Assembly: GCA_019638185.1 (NCBI GenBank)
Contig: JAHBUH010000020.1
Coordinates: 28,406 to 92,405, forward strand
From: Leadbetterella sp.
GTDB taxonomy: Bacteria; Bacteroidota; Bacteroidia; Cytophagales; Spirosomataceae
DNA length: 64,000 bases
Direction of reading: 5' to 3'
Below are positions 7,919 through 18,370 of this stretch, piece by piece; positions within the stretch are counted from its first letter, which is position 1; every line of letters begins with the position of its first letter. Made by a program: the position numbers and the translations under genes. The notes beneath the pieces were generated by a model, which was not told the origin of the DNA, ran no database searches, and worked only from the letters and a program-made list of their open reading frames with translations.

Positions 7919-9106
7919 ATGGCAAAAGAAAATTTTGACCGTAGTAAGCCTCACGTGAATATTGGTACTATCGGTCACGTTGACCACGGTAAAACCACTC
8001 TTACTGCTGCAATCTCCTCAGTTCTTGCTGGAAAAGGACTTGCTGCAAAAAGGGATTTCTCGTCAATTGACAATGCTCCTGAAGAAAAAGAGCGTGGTAT
8101 CACTATCAATACTTCGCACGTAGAGTATGAAACTGCTAACCGTCACTATGCTCACGTTGACTGTCCTGGTCACGCTGACTATGTGAAAAACATGGTTACA
8201 GGTGCTGCTCAGATGGACGGCGCGATCATCGTGGTAGCTGCTACTGACGGTCCTATGCCACAAACCCGTGAGCACATCCTTCTTGCCCGTCAGGTAGGTG
8301 TACCTCAGCTGGTTGTATTTATGAACAAAGTGGACCTTGTAGATGATCCCGAGCTTCTTGAGCTGGTGGAAATGGAAATCAGAGAACTGCTTTCATTCTA
8401 CAAATTCGATGGCGATAATATTCCTGTAATTCAGGGTTCTGCTCTGGGTGGTCTTAACGGCGAGCCTCAGTGGGTGGCTAAGATCGAAGAGCTGATGGAT
8501 GCAGTAGATAACTGGATTCCACTTCCTGCAAGAGCTACCGATAAGCCTTTCCTTATGCCAGTAGAAGACGTATTCTCTATCACAGGTAGAGGTACTGTAG
8601 CTACAGGTCGTATCGAAACAGGTGTTATCAACTCCGGAGATCCTGTAGATATCCTGGGTATGGGTGCTGAAGGCCTGAAGTCTACCGTAACCGGTGTGGA
8701 AATGTTCCGTAAGATCCTTGACAGAGGTGAGGCTGGTGATAACGTAGGTCTGCTGCTGAGAGGTATTGATAAAGATCAGATCCGTAGAGGTATGGTAATC
8801 TGTAAGCCAGGTTCTGTTAAGCCTCACACTAAATTCAAAGCTGAGGTTTACGTTCTGTCGAAAGAAGAGGGTGGTCGTCACACACCATTCTTTAACAAAT
8901 ACCGTCCTCAGTTCTACTTCAGAACCACAGACGTTACCGGTGAGATCTTCCTTCCTGAGAACGTGGAGATGGTAATGCCTGGTGATAACATCACTATTGA
9001 AGTACACCTGATTAACGCTATCGCGATGGACAAAGGTCTTCGTTTCGCGATCCGTGAAGGTGGACGTACAGTAGGTGCCGGTCAGGTAACTGAAATCATC
9101 GCATAA
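7919..9106 (+). CDS. tuf: Elongation factor Tu
   Basis: EF-Tu delivers aminoacyl-tRNA to the ribosome. The 395-residue protein shows the GTPase motifs GHVDHGKT (residues 18-25), DCPGH and NKVD, then domains 2 and 3 ([20 protein letters not shown]). Its codon use differs visibly from the neighbours, with many GCT, CGT and GGT codons, as expected for a very highly expressed gene. It follows the tRNA cluster and is closed by a strong terminator. In many Bacteroidota tRNA-Trp, secE and nusG come next; here they do not. Confidence 0.98.
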   Translation: MAKENFDRSKPHVNIGTIGHVDHGKTTLTAAISSVLAGKGLAAKRDFSSIDNAPEEKERGITINTSHVEYETANRHYAHVDCPGHADYVKNMVTGAAQMDGAIIVVAATDGPMPQTREHILLARQVGVPQLVVFMNKVDLVDDPELLELVEMEIRELLSFYKFDGDNIPVIQGSALGGLNGEPQWVAKIEELMDAVDNWIPLPARATDKPFLMPVEDVFSITGRGTVATGRIETGVINSGDPVDILGMGAEGLKSTVTGVEMFRKILDRGEAGDNVGLLLRGIDKDQIRRGMVICKPGSVKPHTKFKAEVYVLSKEEGGRHTPFFNKYRPQFYFRTTDVTGEIFLPENVEMVMPGDNITIEVHLINAIAMDKGLRFAIREGGRTVGAGQVTEIIA

Positions 9107-9128
9107 TCACGAGATAGATTATAGAAGG

Positions 9129-9157
9129 AAAGCACCCCGAAAGGGGTGCTTTTTTTG
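9129..9157 (+). terminator. Intrinsic terminator of tuf
   Basis: AGCACCCC-GAAA-GGGGTGCT forms an 8-bp stem with a stable tetraloop and is followed by a run of seven T. It is 24 bases after the tuf stop. Confidence 0.92.
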
Positions 9158-9192
9158 TTTATTTTCGTACTTTAGCCGAAAATCATCGCATT

Positions 9193-10860
9193 ATGAAAAG
9201 AGCTTTTCTTATCCTTTGTATCCTGGTTATAGTGCTGCCGCTCAGGGCGCAGCTGAGTTCCGGTGAAATTGACGCTTTGGTAAACCGGACGCTCCGGACT
9301 TTTGATGTGCCGGGGATTGCGGTTTGCGTGATCAAGGATAAGAAGATCGTTCATGCCCGGGGCTACGGCGTACGGTCACTGAACACGAAACAGCTGGTGG
9401 ATGAGCATACGCTGTTTGGTATTGCTTCTAATTCCAAGGCATTTACGGCCGCGGCACTGGGGATGCTGGTGGAGGAAGGGAAGCTGAAGTGGGATTCCAG
9501 GGTGACGGATTTTATACCGGAGTTTAAGATGTATGATCCCTACGTAACGGCGGAATTTACCATACGCGACCTGCTGACGCATCGCAGCGGGCTGGGCCTG
9601 GGGGCCGGCGACCTGATGTTCTGGCCGGATGAGAATAATTTTACGAAGACCGATATCATTTATAACCTGCGGTACCTGAAGCCGGTGAGCTCGTTCCGGA
9701 GTAAATATGATTACGATAACCTGTTGTATATTGTAGCGGGAGAGGTGGTGGCCCGGGTGAGCGGCAGCAGCTGGGAGACGTTTATCCAGAAGCGGTTCTT
9801 TTACCCGCTGGATATCCGGACCGCGGCGCCGTCTTTTCACCTGCTGAAGGATAAATCCAATGTGATAGACCCGCATTTTTATGTAGACGGTAAGCTGCAG
9901 GTGATTCGCCGCGACTGGAGTGAGAATGCCAACGCGGCCGGGGGTATTTATGCTTCGGTAACCGATATGTCGAAATGGATGCTGGCGCTGCTGAACGGCG
10001 GGAAGTACGGCGATAAGCAGCTTTTTTCAGCCGCTACGCTGCGGGAGCTGTGGAGCCCGCAGACCCTTTTACCGCTGGGTTCACCGGGTCCTTATAATAC
10101 GCAGTTTGCCGCCTACGGCCTGGGCTGGGTGCTGAACGATGTCAAAGGGCATAAGCAGGTGAGCCACACCGGCGGCCTGGCGGGAATAGTGACGCAAACG
10201 GTGATCATCCCTGACCTGGACCTGGCTATCCTGGTGTATACGAATCAACAGTCAGGCGCTGCTTTCAATGCCATTTCCAATACCATTAAAGACGCTTACC
10301 TGGGTGGGAAAGCGAATGAAGACTGGGTGGATTTCTACCACAAGCGGGTAACGGCCGCGAAGAAGGAGGCCGATGAGATTCTGGCCAAAGTGGAGGCGGA
10401 GATCCGGAAGAATACGGATGGGGCAGCAGGGACGCCAGCGACCGGAAGCGGGGCGGGAACATCCCGACCAAGCGTGGCCCGACCGACCGCGACCCAGCCA
10501 AGTGTGGCCCGGCCAAGCGTGGCCCGACCTAATACGGCCCAGCCTGCCGCGGCCTGTCCCTCATTTGAGGTTAAAGGCATATATGCCGACCCCTGGTTTG
10601 GTGAGGTGGAGATCAGCGAGAAAGAAGGGCAGCTGTGGTTTGCGTCGAAACGTTCTTCCCGGCTGACGGGCCCCATGTATTACTATAAAGGCAATACGTA
10701 TATTGTACGCTGGACGGATCGCTCCATGGATGCGGATGCTTACCTGGTGTTCAGCCTGGACACCGAAGGCACGGCTCATGGAATTAAAATAAGCGCCATC
10801 TCTCCGCTGACCGACTTTAGTTTTGATTTCCAGGACCTGGATCTGAACCGAAAGAAATAA
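9193..10860 (+). CDS. Serine hydrolase of the beta-lactamase/PBP4* family
   Basis: The 555-residue protein has a signal peptide (to about LRAQ) and a class C beta-lactamase-type domain. The SxxK motif is SNSK (in ASNSKAFTA), the YxN motif is YDN (in SKYDYDN) and the third motif is HTGG (in QVSHTGGLAG). These are serine peptidases or esterases of the periplasm, usually not true beta-lactamases. A C-terminal DUF3471-like beta domain (about 457-555) follows. Between the two lies a 47-residue Pro/Ala/Val repeat (410-456) not expected for the family. It appears to be a single gene between the tuf terminator and metY. Confidence 0.88.
   Translation: MKRAFLILCILVIVLPLRAQLSSGEIDALVNRTLRTFDVPGIAVCVIKDKKIVHARGYGVRSLNTKQLVDEHTLFGIASNSKAFTAAALGMLVEEGKLKWDSRVTDFIPEFKMYDPYVTAEFTIRDLLTHRSGLGLGAGDLMFWPDENNFTKTDIIYNLRYLKPVSSFRSKYDYDNLLYIVAGEVVARVSGSSWETFIQKRFFYPLDIRTAAPSFHLLKDKSNVIDPHFYVDGKLQVIRRDWSENANAAGGIYASVTDMSKWMLALLNGGKYGDKQLFSAATLRELWSPQTLLPLGSPGPYNTQFAAYGLGWVLNDVKGHKQVSHTGGLAGIVTQTVIIPDLDLAILVYTNQQSGAAFNAISNTIKDAYLGGKANEDWVDFYHKRVTAAKKEADEILAKVEAEIRKNTDGAAGTPATGSGAGTSRPSVARPTATQPSVARPSVARPNTAQPAAACPSFEVKGIYADPWFGEVEISEKEGQLWFASKRSSRLTGPMYYYKGNTYIVRWTDRSMDADAYLVFSLDTEGTAHGIKISAISPLTDFSFDFQDLDLNRKK
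10420..10560 (+). repeat. 15-nt tandem array in the serine hydrolase gene
   Basis: About nine degenerate 15-base units encode pentapeptides such as GAAGT, PATGS, RPSVA, RPTAT, QPSVA and RPNTA. The array sits between the catalytic domain and the C-terminal beta domain. The period is the same as in the DUF3127 and araB arrays. Confidence 0.75.
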
Positions 10861-10880
10861 GAGAATATTAGGAGGAGTGA

Positions 10881-12232
<1,352 letters not shown>

Positions 12233-12236
<4 letters not shown>

Positions 12237-12958
12237 CCGTGAATGAAGCCCAGCATATCGTCTTTGTATTCTTCGTTATCCAGTTCCAGGAATTCTTCCC
12301 AGAAGGCGTTTTCAGGTACGGGTGCCTTGCAGAGAACGGGCTCTTTCTTAACCGGGTGGATAAAGTATACCCGCCGGGCGTGGAGAAAGATAGAGCCGTC
12401 GTTATTGCCTTTGGGGGCGCCGTACTTGACATCGCCTTTGATGGGAGTGCCCATGGAGGCCAGTTGCACCCGGATCTGGTGGGGCCGCCCCGTGATGGGG
12501 TTCACTTCTATCAGGTGGTGTTTATTGACGGTACCCAGGTAGCGGTAGTCGAGGTCGGCCCGCTGCGAGCCGGCTACTTCCTGTTCAAAGGCTTCGGTTT
12601 TATTGGCTATGGGGTCTTTCCGGAGCCAGTGGGTCAGGCGGCCTGATTTTTTTTCCGGTTTCCGCTGGGTCACGGCCCAATAGGTTTTTTGGATCTGTCT
12701 TTTCTTGAAGAGCTCGTTCATCCGGGCCAGGGCTTTGGACGTGCGGGCAAAGATGACCAGCCCGCTTACCGGGCGATCCAGCCGGTGTACGGTACCCAGG
12801 AAGACTTCGCCGGGTTTATCGTATTTTTCTTTGATGTATTCTTTTACAAAGTCCTCCAGGGTCTTGTCGCCGGTGCTGTCGCCGTGCACCAGGATGCCTG
12901 CCGCCTTATTGACGATGATGAGGTGATTGTCTTCGTAGATGACGTGAAATGGTTTCAT
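12233..12958 (-). CDS. RluA-family RNA pseudouridine synthase
   Basis: The 241-residue protein carries the family motif HRLDRPVSGLVIFA with its catalytic Asp, then KTYWAV and the RPHQIRVQLA motif. It converts a uridine in rRNA or tRNA to pseudouridine. It lacks an N-terminal S4 domain, as in RluA/TruC-type members, so the exact target site cannot be named. Its start overlaps the stop of dxr by four bases (ATGA), which indicates translational coupling. Confidence 0.92.
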
Positions 12959-14106
12959 ACTATTTTTTCGAGGGCTTTTTTCCTCGTTTCGTGATCGGTT
13001 TCCATATAGGTTTCGAGATCCGGTTTTTCCACAAAAGGTATTTTTTCCAGGCAGTATTCAATGAGGTCTGACATGCCCGGGAAGCTGACGCGGTCTTTTA
13101 AAAACGCATCTACGGCGATTTCATTGGCTGCATTCAGGATACAGGGCATGTTACCGCCTTTTTGCAGGGAACTGAAGGCCATGCCCAGGTTCCGGAAGGT
13201 ATCCAGGTCGGGCTTTTCAAAGGTCAGGCTGGGATATTGCAGGAAATCAAACCGCGGGAAATTGTTTTTCAGCCTTTGCGGGAAGCCCAGTGCGTACTGG
13301 ATGGGCAGTTTCATGTCAGGCAGGCCCATCTGGGCTTTGATGCTGCCGTCTTCAAACTGCACCAGGGAATGAATGATGCTTTGGGGGTGGATGACCACAT
13401 CGATCTGCGCGGGTTCCAGGTCAAAGAGCCATTTGGCTTCAATGACCTCCAGGCCTTTGTTCATGAGGCTGGCGGAGTCAATGGTGATCTTGGCGCCCAT
13501 TTCCCAGTTCGGGTGCTTCAGTGCCTGGGCTTTACTCACTGTCTTCAGAAATCCGGCATTTTTACCCCTGAACGGGCCTCCTGAGGCCGTCAGGATGATC
13601 TTTTCAATGGGGTTATAGTATTCCCCGGTGAGGCATTGAAAGATGGCTGAGTGCTCGGAATCTACCGGGAGGAGATCTACCTTATGTTTTATGGCCAGCT
13701 CCGTGATGATATCGCCAGCCACCACCAGCGTTTCCTTGTTGGCCAGGGCAATGGTCTTCCCGGCCTTAATGGCATGGATGGTGGGCAGCAGGCCGCTATA
13801 GCCTACCAGGGCGGTCAGCACTATGTTTATGCTTTCGCTTTGCACTACGGAGTTCAGTGCATTGGGGCCGCAATATACTTTTATGTCCAGCGGGTCAAGG
13901 GCCGCATTTACCTTATCATAAAGATTTTCTTCGCCGATCACCACCACGTTGGGCCGGAACCGGGCCGCCTGTTCAATCAGGAGGTCGGCGTTACTTTGGG
14001 CGGTAAGTACTTCTGCCTCAAAGCGGTCAGGATGAGCCGCAATGACCTCCAGAGCCTGGGTGCCTATAGACCCCGTGGAGCCGAGCAGAGCAATTTTTTT
14101 CTTCAT
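12955..14106 (-). CDS. dxr: 1-deoxy-D-xylulose 5-phosphate reductoisomerase
   Basis: This is the second enzyme of the MEP pathway to isoprenoids, making 2-C-methyl-D-erythritol 4-phosphate with NADPH. The N-terminal nucleotide-binding motif is LGSTGSIG. Other markers are ANKETLVVAG, the metal-binding PVDSEHSAIFQCL, LTASGGPF and NWEMGAKITIDSASLMNKG. I chose the ATG at 14106 (MKKKIALLG); an upstream ATG at 14127 would add seven unconserved residues. The product has 383 residues, the normal length. It is coupled to the downstream pseudouridine synthase. Confidence 0.97.
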   Translation of the reverse strand: MKKKIALLGSTGSIGTQALEVIAAHPDRFEAEVLTAQSNADLLIEQAARFRPNVVVIGEENLYDKVNAALDPLDIKVYCGPNALNSVVQSESINIVLTALVGYSGLLPTIHAIKAGKTIALANKETLVVAGDIITELAIKHKVDLLPVDSEHSAIFQCLTGEYYNPIEKIILTASGGPFRGKNAGFLKTVSKAQALKHPNWEMGAKITIDSASLMNKGLEVIEAKWLFDLEPAQIDVVIHPQSIIHSLVQFEDGSIKAQMGLPDMKLPIQYALGFPQRLKNNFPRFDFLQYPSLTFEKPDLDTFRNLGMAFSSLQKGGNMPCILNAANEIAVDAFLKDRVSFPGMSDLIEYCLEKIPFVEKPDLETYMETDHETRKKALEKIV

Positions 14107-14186
14107 CGGAACTGAAACAATCTGCAAAAATACGGGTTTTTGGAGGAAAAACGGCCGATATCCTTCAGAAGTTATCGGGCCAGGCT

Positions 14187-15002
14187 CTATCTCACCGCCT
14201 GCCGTATCTTCACCAGATCCTTCAACAGCCCTTCCAGGTTATCGAGGTGCAGCATGTTAGCGCCGTCTGATCTGGCATTGGCGGGATCGGGGTGGGTTTC
14301 GATGAAGAGCCCGTCGGCACCTACCGCTATGGCGGCTTTGGCGATGGTGGAGATCATGGCGGGGTCTCCGCCGGTTACGCCGGAGGTCTGGTTCGGTTTC
14401 TGAAGGGAGTGGGTGCAGTCCATGATGACGGGTACCCGGAATTTAGCCATTTCTACCAGGTTTCGGTAGTCCACCACCAGGTCAGAGTAACCGAAGCTGT
14501 TGCCGCGATCCGTCAGCAGGGCGGGGGCATCCGGGTTTACGGACCGGATCTTGTCTACGGCGAAGCCCATGGAGGCGCCGGAGAGAAATTGTCCCTTTTT
14601 TATATTCACGGCCCGGCCGGTACGGGCGGCGGCTTCCAGGAGCTCGGTCTGGCGGCAGAGGAAGGCCGGGATCTGCAGCACGTCTACGTAGGGGGCTGCC
14701 AGGGCGGCCTCGTGCGATTCATGGATGTCCGTGACCACCGGAATCCCGAAGGTATCACTTACTTCTTTCAGGATAAGGAGGGCTTTTTCATCGCCAATGC
14801 CCGTAAAGCTGTCGGCTTTGGTGCGGTTAGCTTTGCGATAGCTTCCCTTGAAAATATAGGGGATTTCCAGGGTACGGCAGATCTTATCTATTTTTTCGGC
14901 GATGCTCAGGGCGATATCGCGACCCTCTATAGCACAGGGTCCGGCCATCAGGAAGAAGTTACCGGAAGAGTACTTTTGTAACTTATCAAGGTATAATTGC
15001 AT
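14187..15002 (-). CDS. kdsA: 3-deoxy-8-phosphooctulonate synthase
   Basis: KdsA condenses PEP with arabinose 5-phosphate to make KDO 8-phosphate for lipopolysaccharide. The 271-residue protein shows LMAGPCAIEG, FKGSYRKANRT, VTDIHE, the ligand segment LQIPAFLCRQTE, NIKKGQFL and DCTHSLQKPN. The cysteine in IPAFLCRQ and the DCTH Cys are consistent with either metal class. The frame is open upstream to 15074, but the ATG at 15002 (MQLYLDKLQKY) gives the family-like start. The gene lies 80 bases upstream of dxr on the same strand. Confidence 0.96.
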   Translation of the reverse strand: MQLYLDKLQKYSSGNFFLMAGPCAIEGRDIALSIAEKIDKICRTLEIPYIFKGSYRKANRTKADSFTGIGDEKALLILKEVSDTFGIPVVTDIHESHEAALAAPYVDVLQIPAFLCRQTELLEAAARTGRAVNIKKGQFLSGASMGFAVDKIRSVNPDAPALLTDRGNSFGYSDLVVDYRNLVEMAKFRVPVIMDCTHSLQKPNQTSGVTGGDPAMISTIAKAAIAVGADGLFIETHPDPANARSDGANMLHLDNLEGLLKDLVKIRQAVR

Positions 15003-15134
15003 TATTTCTTCGTGTTTCTGTTTTGAAAATACAAATATGCACTCTATCTTTAAGCTGGAAAAACACTTAATCATTTTGTTGGTTCAAGTTAATTATTTTT
15101 CTTTGTACCGTTTTTAACCAAAATACATTTTCAA

Positions 15135-15371
15135 ATGTCTGACGTTGCATCAAAAGTTAAGAAAATTATCGTTGAGAAATTAGGAGTAGATGAGGCTGAA
15201 GTTACTACAGAAGCATCTTTCACAAACGATTTGGGAGCTGATTCCCTGGACACAGTAGAATTGATTATGGAGTTCGAGAAAGAATTTAATGTTTCTATTC
15301 CTGACGATCAAGCTGAAAATATCCAAACAGTCGGGCAGGCTATTAGTTATTTGGAAGAACATTCGAAATAA
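15135..15371 (+). CDS. acpP: Acyl carrier protein
   Basis: The 78-residue acidic protein carries the phosphopantetheine site DSLD in [16 protein letters not shown]. It carries the growing chain in fatty acid synthesis. It is followed by fabF and rnc, a conserved order in Bacteroidota. Codons are A/T-rich compared with the neighbours, consistent with high expression. Confidence 0.98.
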   Translation: MSDVASKVKKIIVEKLGVDEAEVTTEASFTNDLGADSLDTVELIMEFEKEFNVSIPDDQAENIQTVGQAISYLEEHSK

Positions 15372-15386
15372 TTATTTCGCTCAGAC

Positions 15387-15444
15387 AAAGTTCAATATTC
15401 TATTGGAAAATGTTTAGGCATTTGAGATTGGGGTATTGAACTTT
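15387..15444 (+). promoter_or_regulatory. Nested hairpin between acpP and fabF
   Basis: AAAGTTCAATA and TATTGAACTTT form a perfect 11-bp outer stem. An inner hairpin, AAATG-TTTAGG-CATTT, sits within it. The outer stem ends in TTTTAATTTTTT just before the fabF start. It looks like a partial terminator or an mRNA-processing structure that would let acpP be made in excess over fabF. Confidence 0.65.
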
Positions 15445-15458
15445 TAATTTTTTAGAAT

Positions 15459-16706
15459 ATGTCATTTAAAAGAGTAGTTGTCACCGGTTTAGGAGCGTTA
15501 ACGCCCATAGGGAATACGGTGGAGGAATTTTGGAACGGACTTTCCAACGGAGTCAGCGGATGTGATTATATCACCCGTTTTGATGCCACTAATTTTAAAA
15601 CCCGTTTTGCCTGCGAGGTTAAGAACTTCGAGGCTACCGATTTTATTCCGCGACAGGATGCTCGGAAAATGGACTTATTCACCCAGTTCGGGGTGGTGGT
15701 GGCTGATCAGGCCATAGCAGACTCCGGGCTTACCGAAGAAAACATTGACCATAATAAGGTAGGTGTGATCTGGGGTTCCGGTATCGGCGGGTTAAAGACC
15801 TTTGAAGAGGAGATGACCAGCTATATCCAGGGTAACGGCGTGCCGCGGTTCAATCCCTTCTTTATTCCGAAGATGATCGCTGACGGGGTTTCGGGCCAGA
15901 TCTCGATCCGTCACGGATTCCGCGGACCTAATTATGTGACGGTTTCGGCCTGTGCTTCGGCTAATAACGCCATCATCGACGCCTTTAATTACATCCGCCT
16001 GGGCAGGATCATCGCCTGTGTTACCGGTGGGTCAGAAGCTTCCAATACGCAGTCGGGTATAGGCGGGTTTAACGGCCTGAAGGCCCTCTCCGAGCGGAAC
16101 GACGATCCCAAAACGGCTTCCAGGCCGTATGATCGGGATCGTGACGGTTTTGTGCTGGGAGAAGGCGGCGCGGCGCTGGTCCTGGAAGAGTACGAACACG
16201 CCATGGCCCGCGGAGCCAGGATCTACTGTGAGCTGATCGGCGGCGGGTTTTCATCGGATGCCTACCATATCACTGCACCGCACCCGGATGGCTACGGCGC
16301 TTACCTTTCCATGAAAGATGCGCTGGAGGATGCCGGCATATCCACCTCAGAAGTGGATTATATCAATACCCACGGTACTTCTACGCCGCTGGGTGACCCG
16401 CAGGAGATCAAGGCCATCGAACAGCTTTTCGGGGAGGATACCTATAACATATCTATCAGTTCTACCAAGTCCATGACCGGGCACCTGCTGGGCGGGGCCG
16501 GAGCGGTGGAATCGGTGGCTTCGGTACTGGCTATTGAGCACCAGGTGGTACCTCCTACCATTAATTTGTTTAATATTGACGAAACCATCGATCCGCGGAT
16601 TGATCTCACGCCTAACGTGGCCAAGAGCCGCAAGATAGATGTGGCGTTGAGCAACTGTTTTGGTTTTGGAGGGCATAATGCTACATTGATTTTCAGGAAG
16701 TTGTAA
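15459..16706 (+). CDS. fabF: Beta-ketoacyl-ACP synthase II
   Basis: FabF elongates acyl-ACP with malonyl-ACP. The 415-residue protein has the catalytic Cys in VSACASANNAI, the first His in NTHGTSTPLGD, the second His in KSMTGHLLGGAGAVE, and the Gly-rich end FGFGGHNATL. It lies between acpP and rnc, 16 bases from the latter, so all three genes probably share transcripts. Confidence 0.97.
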   Translation: MSFKRVVVTGLGALTPIGNTVEEFWNGLSNGVSGCDYITRFDATNFKTRFACEVKNFEATDFIPRQDARKMDLFTQFGVVVADQAIADSGLTEENIDHNKVGVIWGSGIGGLKTFEEEMTSYIQGNGVPRFNPFFIPKMIADGVSGQISIRHGFRGPNYVTVSACASANNAIIDAFNYIRLGRIIACVTGGSEASNTQSGIGGFNGLKALSERNDDPKTASRPYDRDRDGFVLGEGGAALVLEEYEHAMARGARIYCELIGGGFSSDAYHITAPHPDGYGAYLSMKDALEDAGISTSEVDYINTHGTSTPLGDPQEIKAIEQLFGEDTYNISISSTKSMTGHLLGGAGAVESVASVLAIEHQVVPPTINLFNIDETIDPRIDLTPNVAKSRKIDVALSNCFGFGGHNATLIFRKL

Positions 16707-16722
16707 GAAGAAGAGGGATTGA

Positions 16723-17442
16723 ATGAATATAGGGAGGTTTTTTGGACGGGAGGATAAATTCAAAGACTTTAACAGGGCTATTGAGTTAATCGTGGGTTCA
16801 AAGCCGTCTAACCCCCTTATTTACCAGCTGGCCTTCCGCCACACTTCCGCTTCCAAAGAGAGTACTTTTAAGGGTTTCCGGGAGTCTAATGAACGCCTGG
16901 AATTCCTGGGTGACGCTGTTCTGGGGCTGATCGTAGGGGAGTATCTCTTTAAAAAATATCCTTTTAAGAATGAAGGCTTCCTGACGGAGATCCGGTCGAG
17001 GATCGTGAACCGGGAGTCGCTTAATAACGTGGGTCGTAAACTGGGCCTGGAAAACCTGATCGAGTCTGACGGAACCCGGAATTACCACCGCACTTCCCTG
17101 CTGGGCGATGCCATGGAGGCGCTCATCGGGGCCATTTACCTGGACAAAGGCTATAAGTTCACCCAGAAATTTGTAGTGTCCAAGCTCCTCTCCAATCATT
17201 TTAACCTGGACGAGGTGATCTCCAATAACACGAACTATAAGTCGTCTATCCTCAGCTGGGCGCAGTCGGAAGGGAAGAAAGTGGAGTTTGTGATTGTAGA
17301 AGAGAAAGGCAAAAACCACAGCCGCGAGTTTGTGGCCCAGGTACTGATCGATTCGGAGATCATCAGCCACGGAAACGGCTGGAACAAGAAGAAAGCCGAG
17401 CAGGATGCCTCCCGGCGGGCCTGCGAGATCCTGAAGATCTAG
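16723..17442 (+). CDS. rnc: Ribonuclease III
   Basis: RNase III cleaves double-stranded RNA in rRNA maturation and mRNA decay. The 239-residue protein has the signature NERLEFLGDAVL and the second acidic site GDAMEALIGAIYLDKG. A C-terminal dsRNA-binding domain ends KKKAEQDASRRACEIL. The gene starts 16 bases after fabF and ends one base from the convergent gene that follows. Confidence 0.97.
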   Translation: MNIGRFFGREDKFKDFNRAIELIVGSKPSNPLIYQLAFRHTSASKESTFKGFRESNERLEFLGDAVLGLIVGEYLFKKYPFKNEGFLTEIRSRIVNRESLNNVGRKLGLENLIESDGTRNYHRTSLLGDAMEALIGAIYLDKGYKFTQKFVVSKLLSNHFNLDEVISNNTNYKSSILSWAQSEGKKVEFVIVEEKGKNHSREFVAQVLIDSEIISHGNGWNKKKAEQDASRRACEILKI

Positions 17443-17443
17443 A

Positions 17444-18175
17444 TCAGGGCAGTGAATTTTCTACAGCGATTTTTACGGGCCGGAGCCCGATACCCAGGCG
17501 CATTCCCAGGCTCAGGTAATAAAACGGGGGAAGAGTTCTCCACCCTTTGGGGGTATCTATAGGAATATAGTCATAACGCATCACCAATCCGTGGTGCTCA
17601 TAGTAGTCTTCCTGGCCTTCGGTTTTCTCCCTGATCTGCTGCAGGCTGTGGTGTCTGAAGGTAAACCGGGCGCCGCCCCCGATGAAAATATCAAAACGGA
17701 GGTCTCCTGCTTTCATTTTTCTACCCAAAAGTGCCCCTGCCTTCAGATAGTAGTCATGAATCCGTGCATCCGCCTTCAGCGCGGGCTGACCCTCTTCCCG
17801 CCATTCGATATTACCGGGTAGCCCCTTATGGGAAATGTGAAAAATCCCCATCTCCGGCATAATGTAGCCGGAGTTAAATTTAGGGACAAAGTATTTTTTG
17901 AAGCCCAGGCGGATATACTGGTGGCTTTGATCCTCATAGTGCAGTTCTTTTTTCTCCCTGGACCTGATGCCATAACTCAGGGTATAGGCCCACAGGTTTC
18001 CCCGGCTGTATTCAGCTCCTACCTCTATGGCCGGATGAATAAAATGGAGGCCGCTGGTGGGCGTAATCCAGGCGATCCACCGGTCATGCTTCAGGGTATC
18101 TGTCTGAGCCTGTAGCGGGATGGCCAACAGGAGGATACACAGCGTCAGGTAATATGGAATTTTAGCGTTAGTCAT
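17444..18175 (-). CDS. Exported beta-barrel-like protein of unknown function
   Basis: I do not recognise a named family. From the ATG at 18175 the protein has 243 residues with a signal peptide ending PLQAQ. Alternating aromatic strands follow (YTLSYGIR, YIRLGFKKYF, YYLSLGMRLGIGL), as in small outer-membrane barrels. Longer starts at 18184 or 18226 are possible but would put extra residues before the signal peptide. It is convergent with rnc and divergent from the efflux operon. Confidence 0.65.
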   Translation of the reverse strand: MTNAKIPYYLTLCILLLAIPLQAQTDTLKHDRWIAWITPTSGLHFIHPAIEVGAEYSRGNLWAYTLSYGIRSREKKELHYEDQSHQYIRLGFKKYFVPKFNSGYIMPEMGIFHISHKGLPGNIEWREEGQPALKADARIHDYYLKAGALLGRKMKAGDLRFDIFIGGGARFTFRHHSLQQIREKTEGQEDYYEHHGLVMRYDYIPIDTPKGWRTLPPFYYLSLGMRLGIGLRPVKIAVENSLP

Positions 18176-18370
18176 ACCGGTCATATAAGCGGGTACGAAT
18201 ATAGATTTTTTCAGCAGGCGGGGCAAACAGACTTACCGGAAAACTTAGTTTACGGCAGGGAAATTAGCGGGCGTCCCAAAATCAGACACTTTTTGCTTGT
18301 CCTCTTCTTTGTAAATATCTAATAATAAGATGATTGTAAATTTTGAAAAAATCCGTGCTAATTTTCGTCC

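Noticed and set aside
10286-10676. Repeat-rich minus-strand frames in the serine hydrolase
   Set aside because: They are reverse readings of the 15-nt array and have no start or family support.
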